Below are positions 1 through 5,283 of a DNA stretch of 5,900 bases, piece by piece. Each line of letters begins with the position of its first letter. Position 1 is the stretch's first letter. Source of the DNA: Verrucomicrobiota bacterium (GTDB taxonomy: Bacteria; Verrucomicrobiota; Verrucomicrobiia; Limisphaerales; UBA11320). Location: the NCBI GenBank assembly GCA_016871475.1, contig VHDG01000268.1:1-5900 (forward strand), in the 5' to 3' direction. A program made the translations under genes and the position numbers. The notes beneath the pieces are model-generated. The model worked only from the letters and a program-made list of their open reading frames with translations. It was not told where the DNA came from and did no database searches.

Positions 1-727
1 TGGCACCGCGCTGATGGCGGCGGGGGCTGCGGCCCTGAATCAGTGGCTTGAGAAGGATTATGACGCCCGGATGCCGAGGACCGAGGGTCGTCCCTTGCCG
101 GCGAAACTACTCTCGCCATCAACTGCGCTGTTGGCTGGCGGGGGGATTTCGATCCTTGGATTTATTCAGCTTTGGACGTTTGTGAACATGCTCACCGGGT
201 TGTTGGGGGCATTGACCCTGGTGAGTTACGTTTGGATCTACACACCCTTGAAGCGGGTGACTCCCCTGAATACTGCCATCGGTGCTGTTCCCGGGGCTTT
301 GCCGCCGCTCATGGGTTGGACGGCTGCTCGGGGGCATCTGAGCATTGAAGGATGGTCGCTGTTTGCCATCCTCTTTTTTTGGCAGTTACCACACTTCCTC
401 GCGATCGCCTGGATGTATCGGAACGAGTATCGCGATGCGGGCTTCGCCATGTTGCCCGTGTTCGATCCGGATGGGCGTCGTACCTCCCGCCAAGCCTTGA
501 GTCACACGATTGGGCTGCTGCCCATCAGCCTCGCACCCTTCGCATTCCAGATGGCGGGGCGTTTGTATCTTGTGAGTGCGATTCTGCTTGGGTTTGGGTT
601 CCTTGCGGCTGCGGTTCATTTCGCCCGGCGATTGGATCGTCCGAGTGCTCGCACGTTGTTCTTTGCCTCGATCATCTATCTTCCTTTGGTTCTGTTGATG
701 ATGGTCATTGATAAAACTGAACTTTGA
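1..727 (+). CDS. ctaB: Protohaem IX farnesyltransferase (haem O synthase), 5' end outside the window
   Basis: UbiA-family membrane prenyltransferase that adds a farnesyl group to haem b to give haem O, the precursor of haem A in the aa3 oxidase encoded downstream. The frame is open to the left edge (codons GTAL precede the Met at base 14), so that Met is internal. About 241 residues are visible, and roughly 50-60 N-terminal residues are missing compared with the usual ~300. Counting from the Met at base 14, the first polyprenyl-diphosphate site is N9QWLEKDYD17 followed by RTEGRPLP. The CtaB signature YTPLKRVTPLNT lies at 76-87 with GAVPGALPPLMGW after it. WQLPHFLAIAW (123-133) leads into the second acidic site, YRNEYRDAGFAMLP (135-148). 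Several hydrophobic helices follow, and the last ends just before the stop. Glu occupies an Asp position in both acidic sites; Glu at the first also occurs in eukaryotic Cox10. The identification is firm. Confidence 0.96.
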   Translation, partial: GTALMAAGAAALNQWLEKDYDARMPRTEGRPLPAKLLSPSTALLAGGGISILGFIQLWTFVNMLTGLLGALTLVSYVWIYTPLKRVTPLNTAIGAVPGALPPLMGWTAARGHLSIEGWSLFAILFFWQLPHFLAIAWMYRNEYRDAGFAMLPVFDPDGRRTSRQALSHTIGLLPISLAPFAFQMAGRLYLVSAILLGFGFLAAAVHFARRLDRPSARTLFFASIIYLPLVLLMMVIDKTEL

Positions 728-746
728 CTCTCTCGGATTTGTTCCG

Positions 747-775
747 TTGACACCTGATGCCAAGGCCTGCTTACT
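747..775 (+). promoter_or_regulatory. Candidate sigma-70-like promoter upstream of coxA
   Basis: The 72-base ctaB-coxA gap contains a perfect TTGACA at 747-752. The hexamer 17 bases further on, CTTACT (770-775), matches TATAAT at only 3 of 6 positions; TACTTT (772-777) is an alternative at 19-base spacing. The position, shortly before the first structural gene, is sensible for a promoter that would let coxA and later genes be made independently of ctaB. The -35 box is good and the -10 box poor, so this is only a candidate. Confidence 0.28.
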
Positions 776-788
776 TTTTGGCCAGTTC

Positions 789-792
789 GAGG
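789..792 (+). promoter_or_regulatory. Shine-Dalgarno site supporting the coxA start at 800
   Basis: GAGG ends 7 bases before the ATG at 800, which is a good spacing. The alternative in-frame ATG at 842 has only a weaker GAGA 5 bases upstream. This favours the longer product, although the conserved oxidase sequence begins well after either start. Confidence 0.45.
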
Positions 793-799
793 CGCGCTC

Positions 800-2659
800 A
801 TGAAGTTCGCAGCCTCGGGATCCCAGAACGGCGAGAATAGAATGCAAACATCATCCGCACACGCGCATGCTCCGACAGGAGATGCCCACGGGTCGCACCC
901 CCATCATGACGAAGGTGGGTTCCTCAAAAAGTACGTATTTTCCACGGACCACAAGGTGATCGGCGTCCAGTACGGCATCACCGCCCTCGTTTTTCTTCTG
1001 GTAGGGTTCGTGTTGATCATGTGCATGCGCTGGCAGATAGCGTACCCGGGGAAAGCAATCCCTGTCTTGGGAGGACTGCTCACATCTGTGTTCGGGGATC
1101 TTGCGAGCGGGGGTGTCATGACGCCCGATCTCTACAACATGTTCGGAGCTATGCATGGCACGATCATGGTGTTCCTTGCGATTGTGCCATTGGCGTTCGG
1201 CGCTTTTGGGAATCTTGTGGTGCCGCTGCAGATTGGGGCTCCGGACATGGCTTTCCCTCGTGTTAACATGGTGAGCTACCAATGTTATGCGGCGGGTTGC
1301 ATCGTGATGGTCGTGAGCTTTTTCATTCCGGGAGGAGCCGCCCAGGCGGGTTGGACTTCCTATTCACCCTTGGCGACCGCGATACCTGGGATGGGCCAGA
1401 CATTCTGGCTTGTCGGCATGGTGTTGCTGATCACCTCCTCATTGCTCGGCGCGGTGAACTTTATCGCCACGATCATCCAGTTGAGGGCTCCGGGCATGAC
1501 CTGGATGCGCCTGCCATTTTTTGTCTGGGCTCAGTTTGTCACGGGCTTCCTCCTGTTGCTGGCGTTTCCTCCGCTCGAAGCTGCCGGGCTCATGCAGCTG
1601 GCCGACAAGGTTTTGCACACGAGTTTCTTTCTCCCCACCGGTTTGGCAATGGGAGGTGAACTCGCGAACATTAGCGGTGGAGGCAGTCCGCTTCTGTGGC
1701 AGCATCTGTTCTGGTTTTTGGGGCATCCCGAAGTGTATGTCCTGATTCTTCCTGCGATTGGGATCGTGGGTGAGATCGTGGCTTGCAACACACGGAAGCC
1801 GCTCTGGGGTTACAAGTCCCTCGTCTACTCCGTGTTGGCCATTGGTTTCATCTCCTTCATCGTGTGGGCTCACCACATGTATCTCACTGGAATGGGGACG
1901 AAGATCAGCACGTTCTTCCAGACAACCACGATGATCATTTCGATTCCGTCCGTGATCATCCTCACTTGCCTGTTCATTTCGCTTTGGGGCGGTTCGATCC
2001 GATTCAACACTCCGATGCTTTTTGCCCTGGCCTTTCTTCCCATGTTTGGGATTGGCGGGTTGACGGGGTTGCCCCTCGGATTCAACTACAGTGACATCCA
2101 CCTGCACGATACCTACTACGTCATTGCGCATTTCCATTACGTGGTCGCACCTGGGACGATTTTTGCACTGCTGGCCGGGGTGTACTTCTGGTATCCCAAG
2201 GTCACTGGCCGCTACATGAACGAGACCCTGGGCAAGATTCACTTCTGGGTTTCGCTGGTTGGAATGAACCTGGTTTTCATGCCGATGTTCTACCAGGGCA
2301 TGTCAGGGATGCTGCGCCGGATGTCGGATGGTGGCGCCATGTATTCGATTGCCCAGACCCCGAATGCCATTGGTGGTCTGAGCGCAACCATCATCAAGCT
2401 CAATGAATACGTCACCCATGCGGCGGGGCTCTTGGCTCTTGCGCAGATACCTTTCATCATCAATTTCTTCTGGAGCATTTCGAACGGCAAGAAGGTCGAG
2501 TCAGACAACCCCTGGCAGGCTACCACGCTGGATTGGCAGACGCCCACGCCTCCGCCTCATGGCAACTTCGAGACAGTGCCGACCGTGGTGCGTGGACCTT
2601 ACGACTACAGTCTTCCGGGAGCGAAAGCGGATTTCGTTCCACAGAATCAGAATCCTTGA
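800..2659 (+). CDS. coxA: Cytochrome c oxidase subunit I (aa3-type, haem a / haem a3-CuB)
   Basis: Catalytic subunit of an A-family haem-copper oxidase in the cytoplasmic membrane; it reduces O2 to water and pumps protons. At 619 residues it is longer than the usual ~530-560. A His-rich N-terminal tail (residues 21-36) precedes FSTDHKVIGVQYG and about twelve helices. The haem a ligands are H119 (AMHG) and H446, and the haem a3 ligand is H444 (HDTYYVIAHFHYV). CuB ligands are H309, within HPEVY with Y313, and H358/H359. H436/D437 form part of the Mg site. R506/R507 match the haem-propionate arginine pair. D-pathway residues are present: N138, D149, N156 and E311. The K-pathway lysine is not; I387 occupies its place. 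The region before HPEVY (about 273-300) is longer than in proteobacterial enzymes. The start at 800 is chosen for its GAGG; 842 is possible. No subunit III domain is fused. Confidence 0.98.
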   Translation: MKFAASGSQNGENRMQTSSAHAHAPTGDAHGSHPHHDEGGFLKKYVFSTDHKVIGVQYGITALVFLLVGFVLIMCMRWQIAYPGKAIPVLGGLLTSVFGDLASGGVMTPDLYNMFGAMHGTIMVFLAIVPLAFGAFGNLVVPLQIGAPDMAFPRVNMVSYQCYAAGCIVMVVSFFIPGGAAQAGWTSYSPLATAIPGMGQTFWLVGMVLLITSSLLGAVNFIATIIQLRAPGMTWMRLPFFVWAQFVTGFLLLLAFPPLEAAGLMQLADKVLHTSFFLPTGLAMGGELANISGGGSPLLWQHLFWFLGHPEVYVLILPAIGIVGEIVACNTRKPLWGYKSLVYSVLAIGFISFIVWAHHMYLTGMGTKISTFFQTTTMIISIPSVIILTCLFISLWGGSIRFNTPMLFALAFLPMFGIGGLTGLPLGFNYSDIHLHDTYYVIAHFHYVVAPGTIFALLAGVYFWYPKVTGRYMNETLGKIHFWVSLVGMNLVFMPMFYQGMSGMLRRMSDGGAMYSIAQTPNAIGGLSATIIKLNEYVTHAAGLLALAQIPFIINFFWSISNGKKVESDNPWQATTLDWQTPTPPPHGNFETVPTVVRGPYDYSLPGAKADFVPQNQNP

Positions 2660-2682
2660 CCGAAGCCTGACCTAGCAATCTC

Positions 2683-3465
2683 ATGGAAATCCCATACACA
2701 GTGGAGCCCCGGAAAGACACCGGGCTATACAATGCAAAAGTCGGAATCTGGTTATTCCTGGCTTCTGAAGTCATGCTGTTCGGTGCCCTTTTCTCATCTT
2801 ATATTCTGCTTCGAGTGGGAGCAGACGTTGGGGAATGGCCGCGCGATTTGCTGAACGTTCCGATCGGAACGGTCAACACCCTGGTGCTGATCTGTTCCAG
2901 CGTGACTGTTGTTTTGGGCTGGGCGGCGCTCAAGCAGAATAATTTCGCGAAATACAGGATGTTTCAAACCATCACGGTCTTGTGTGCCTTCGCGTTCGTT
3001 GGGATCAAGTCCTTTGAGTATTACGACAAGTTCACGCACTATCAGGTGATCACAAAGGATGGAAAGGTTTACGACGGCCATCTTCACTCGCGCACCGCTG
3101 AGCAGGTTGTCCTTCAGGGGCACGAGATCGATGCCTCGAAAGGGAAGGCGGAAGGTGTTAGAAAAGCGCAGAAAGCGGACAAGCATGGGAAGGAGATCGT
3201 GATCAAGACTTCTGACATCCAGAAGATTGGAAACTACGGTCCGAAACACAACACCTACATGTCCATTTACTTCACCCTCACCGGCCTTCATGCGCTGCAT
3301 GTGATCGCTGGAGCTTTGGTGATTGCCTACATTCTCTGGCCTGGGGCGAGAATGTGGAAAACGGAACCTGAGCGATATGCCAACCGGGTCGAAGTATCCG
3401 GTTTGTTTTGGCACTTCGTTGATCTGGTTTGGATCTTCCTTTTCCCGGTGCTGTATCTGCTCTAA
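2683..3465 (+). CDS. coxC: Cytochrome c oxidase subunit III with an inserted charged loop
   Basis: Membrane subunit of the oxidase that contacts subunit I and stabilises proton uptake. The 260-residue protein has the five-helix bacterial plan. Helix 1 is about 20-44 and contains LASEVMLFGALFSSY with E29. Helix 2 is about 60-84. Helix 3 is about 93-115 and ends in KSFEYY (K109, E112). Helix 4 is about 193-218 and contains TGLHALHV (H203, H206). Helix 5 is about 239-260 and contains FWHFVDLVWIFLF (H244, D247). Between helices 3 and 4, about 119-190 is hydrophilic and rich in Lys, Gly and Asp, where relatives usually have 15-20 residues. Family topology would put this loop on the periplasmic side. 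The gene starts 23 bases after coxA with no Shine-Dalgarno sequence. It is certainly subunit III; the role of the insert is unknown. Confidence 0.96.
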   Translation: MEIPYTVEPRKDTGLYNAKVGIWLFLASEVMLFGALFSSYILLRVGADVGEWPRDLLNVPIGTVNTLVLICSSVTVVLGWAALKQNNFAKYRMFQTITVLCAFAFVGIKSFEYYDKFTHYQVITKDGKVYDGHLHSRTAEQVVLQGHEIDASKGKAEGVRKAQKADKHGKEIVIKTSDIQKIGNYGPKHNTYMSIYFTLTGLHALHVIAGALVIAYILWPGARMWKTEPERYANRVEVSGLFWHFVDLVWIFLFPVLYLL

Positions 3466-3488
3466 TTGCCGAATTCTAATTTGAACTT

Positions 3489-3809
3489 ATGGGCGACCAT
3501 CATTCACATCACGATATCGAAGCCACGAAGAAGAAATACCTCATGGTGTTTTATGCCTTGATCGTGGGAACCATCGTGACTGTCGGGGCGTATTTCATCC
3601 ACTTCGACTCAATAGCCCTCACGGTTGCTCTGGCGTTGTTTATCGCCACCATCAAGGGCTTTCTCGTGGCGGGCTATTTCATGCACCTGATGGACGAGAA
3701 GAAGATGATTTACGGGATCATGGCTTCCACGGTGTTCTTCTTCATCAGCTTGATGGGGCTCACCATCTGGGCAATGCATGATTTCCCGACCAACACGATG
3801 ACCCGGTAA
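3489..3809 (+). CDS. Cytochrome c oxidase subunit IV, prokaryotic COX4/CtaF type
   Basis: Small accessory subunit of the oxidase. The 106-residue protein has three predicted helices (about 17-38, 41-66 and 73-96). The prokaryotic subunit IV signature is visible as IATIKGFLVAGYFMHLMDEKK (about 52-72), with K56 inside the second helix and the FMHL end typical of the family. The N-terminus is His-rich (H4, H5, H7 and H8), echoing the tail of CoxA. The gene starts 23 bases after coxC and is followed after 7 bases by the next gene. No ribosome binding site is evident, so it is probably translated from the polycistronic message. Family members are poorly conserved, but signature, size and position agree. 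It could also be named ctaF, coxD or cyoD-like. Confidence 0.9.
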   Translation: MGDHHSHHDIEATKKKYLMVFYALIVGTIVTVGAYFIHFDSIALTVALALFIATIKGFLVAGYFMHLMDEKKMIYGIMASTVFFFISLMGLTIWAMHDFPTNTMTR

Positions 3810-3816
3810 TTGGCCT

Positions 3817-4029
3817 ATGTCCCTGAAAGCATTTCATGTCGTTTTTATCCTGGCCTCCCTGGCCTTGTGCTTCGGGATGAGTGCCTGGGCGTTCTGGCAA
3901 TACTCGGACAATGAGTCCAGCAGCCAAACCCATTTGCTGCTGGGGACATTCTGTTTGATCAGCGGAATCTGTCTTGGAATCTATGGGCGGTACTTCCTGA
4001 GGAAGCTCCGCGACGTGAGTTACCTATGA
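3817..4029 (+). CDS. Small two-helix membrane protein of the oxidase operon, function unknown
   Basis: I do not recognise a named family. The 70-residue protein has an N-terminal hydrophobic segment (about 6-27) and a second one (about 40-57). A polar stretch, YSDNESSSQTH (29-39), separates them, and the tail is basic (RYFLRKLRDVSYL). The short hairpin with a cytoplasm-type basic end resembles small accessory subunits of respiratory complexes. It starts 7 bases after the subunit IV gene. Its TGA overlaps the next ATG as ATGA (4026-4029), which strongly suggests coupled translation and a real gene. There is no clear Shine-Dalgarno sequence. By position it may be an extra oxidase subunit or an assembly factor; this is inference only. 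Confidence 0.75.
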   Translation: MSLKAFHVVFILASLALCFGMSAWAFWQYSDNESSSQTHLLLGTFCLISGICLGIYGRYFLRKLRDVSYL

Positions 4030-4310
4030 AGCTTCAAAAGCAACTTCAAACCAGAATCTGTTGGGTGGCAGCCTTGGCATTCCTGGCTTTGGTTGCAGTG
4101 AGCGATGCTCAGGCATGTGCCACCTGTTTTGGTGCGACAGATTCGCCCCTGGGCCGCGGACTTAACTGGGGGATTGCAGCCCTCCTGGTGGTGGTCAACA
4201 GCGTCATCGGCGGGATCTGCTGCTTCTTCTATTTCATCGCACGACGCGCTTCTCGCATTGCAGCTGAAGAAGCGCACCTCGCGGTAGGTTCCGCATCGAA
4301 ATCCATTTAG
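4026..4310 (+). CDS. Small exported or membrane protein with a CATCFG motif, function unknown
   Basis: A 94-residue protein with a basic N-terminus and hydrophobic core (12-25) ending in AQA (28-30), as in a signal peptide. It is followed immediately by C31-A-T-C34-F-G, then ATDSPLGRGLNWG and a strong hydrophobic segment (about 48-71) containing C65/C66. The tail is charged and probably cytoplasmic. If AQA is cleaved, the Cys pair would sit at the mature periplasmic N-terminus next to the membrane. A CxxC pair there could bind copper or take part in thiol exchange; this is inferred from the motif and from the setting between subunit IV and coxB. No CxxCH haem site is present. The start overlaps the upstream stop as ATGA, with a weak GTGAG 7 bases upstream. 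I recall similar CxxCFG proteins near oxidase genes in related phyla but cannot name a family. Confidence 0.78.
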   Translation: MKLQKQLQTRICWVAALAFLALVAVSDAQACATCFGATDSPLGRGLNWGIAALLVVVNSVIGGICCFFYFIARRASRIAAEEAHLAVGSASKSI

Positions 4311-4317
4311 CAATTCA

Positions 4318-5094
4318 ATGAACGAAACGATCAGCAAGTTCCTGGGCCTTCCCGTGGTCACCTCGGCACATGGCCGCGACGTCGATCACATGATCATCCT
4401 GGTGCACTGGCTCATGGCCGTGCTCTTTATCGGATGGATCATCTATTTCATCTATGTGCTTTTCCGTTTTCGGAAGGGCGCCAATCCGAAGGCCGACTAT
4501 CAAGGTGCCCGGTCGCACGCTTCCACCTACGTGGAGGTTGCTGTTGCGGGCGTCGAGGCGGTCTTGCTGATTGCCTTTGCCATCCCACTCTGGGCGAAGG
4601 TGGTCGATCAACTGCCAGCGGAAGATAAGTCCACTGTGGTTCGTGTTATTGCCCAACAATTCGGATGGAACTTCCTCTACCCGGGTAAGGATGGAAAGTT
4701 CGGAAAGCAGGAGATGATTTTGGTAACTCAGGAGAATCCCTTTGGCTTCGCGAAGGATGACCCTCAGGGGAATGACGACTTTACCACCCTCAATGACATG
4801 ACGGTTGAGGTGAACAAGCCCGTTCTGGCCTACATCAGCTCCAAGGATGTCATTCACTCATTCAAGCTGATTGCGATGCGGGTAACTCAGGATGCAATTC
4901 CGGGGCTGCGGATTCCCACCCACTTCATTCCCCAGCAGGTGGGTCGATATCAGATCAATTGCGCCCAGCTTTGTGGCAACGGGCATGCCGCAATGGCCCA
5001 AGGATTCGTGAATGTCGTGAGTGCCGAGGATTACTCAACCTGGGCAGCTGCAAAGCCAACCCGGGGCGCTGGTGGCGGCGGCACCTTCGAGTAA
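4318..5094 (+). CDS. coxB: Cytochrome c oxidase subunit II (CuA subunit)
   Basis: Accepts electrons from cytochrome c at the binuclear CuA centre and passes them to haem a of CoxA. The 258-residue protein has two membrane helices (about 25-51 and 72-94) and a periplasmic cupredoxin domain. CuA ligands are H180 (DVIHSF), C215, C219, H223 and M226 (CAQLCGNGHAAM). The usual Glu of CxExC is Gln217; that residue binds copper through its backbone, so CuA should still form. QQFGWNF (113-119) matches the aromatic electron-entry patch. A segment with many Asp and Gly residues (about 122-160) lengthens the domain relative to proteobacterial forms. No cytochrome c domain follows, so this is aa3 rather than caa3; the tail ends in a short Gly run. 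There is no lipobox or clear cleaved signal. It starts 7 bases after the CATCFG gene, and its place after subunits I, III and IV is unlike the common coxB-first order. Confidence 0.97.
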   Translation: MNETISKFLGLPVVTSAHGRDVDHMIILVHWLMAVLFIGWIIYFIYVLFRFRKGANPKADYQGARSHASTYVEVAVAGVEAVLLIAFAIPLWAKVVDQLPAEDKSTVVRVIAQQFGWNFLYPGKDGKFGKQEMILVTQENPFGFAKDDPQGNDDFTTLNDMTVEVNKPVLAYISSKDVIHSFKLIAMRVTQDAIPGLRIPTHFIPQQVGRYQINCAQLCGNGHAAMAQGFVNVVSAEDYSTWAAAKPTRGAGGGGTFE

Positions 5095-5135
5095 TTCTCC
5101 TCTCTTTGATGCGCCAATCAACCATTGGTCCGCTC

Positions 5136-5209
5136 ACCGGCCCATCCGCAAATAGTCTGCTGGGTGGGAGTTCCGCCCATGGTGGCTTGGATTCGGTTCA
5201 TGGGCCGGT
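5136..5209 (+). repeat. Inverted repeat with internal hairpin in the coxB-sco gap; possible terminator or attenuator
   Basis: ACCGGCCCAT (5136-5145) is the exact reverse complement of ATGGGCCGGT (5200-5209), giving a 10-bp stem. Inside the 54-base loop, TGGGTGG (5161-5167) pairs with CCGCCCA (5173-5179) in a 7-bp stem with one G-U pair and a 5-base loop. The right arm is followed by a T-rich stretch (TGTTTAGTTT, 5211-5220), not by an uninterrupted T run. The element lies about 40 bases after the coxB stop and 74 before sco. It could end or attenuate the cox transcript or protect its 3' end. The pairing is seen directly; the function is inferred. Confidence 0.5.
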
Positions 5210-5283
5210 CTGTTTAGTTTCAGAACCCGTGCTTTCCCGGAACCTCGCACAATGATCTCCTGGGAGGTCTTCCTTGATGACAC

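Noticed and set aside
759..782. Short inverted repeat GCCAA/TTGGC before coxA as a terminator for ctaB
   Set aside because: The stem is only 5 bp with a 14-base loop, and the T run lies inside the loop, not after the stem.
386..847. Minus-strand open frame spanning the ctaB end and the ctaB-coxA gap
   Set aside because: Most of it is antisense to ctaB, and the translation is low-complexity polar sequence without a domain.
1439..2242. Long minus-strand open frame (267 codons) inside coxA
   Set aside because: It lies wholly antisense to strongly conserved subunit I sequence. Its translation is polar, His/Arg/Gln-rich and shows no recognisable domain; it is a codon-bias shadow.
2794..3414. Minus-strand open frame (206 codons) opposite coxC
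   Set aside because: It is antisense to a clear subunit III gene, with no motif and no plausible start context.
4113..4130. CATC motif as a cytochrome c haem site
   Set aside because: The motif is CxxCF with no His after the second Cys, so covalent haem attachment is not supported.
4315..4857. Minus-strand open frame (180 codons) opposite coxB
   Set aside because: It mirrors the coxB coding region and has no independent signal of coding.
5109..5255. Possible 48-codon plus-strand ORF in the coxB-sco gap
   Set aside because: It is the tail of a longer frame that runs through the end of coxB. It has no ribosome site, membrane segment or motif, and it overlaps the inverted repeats.
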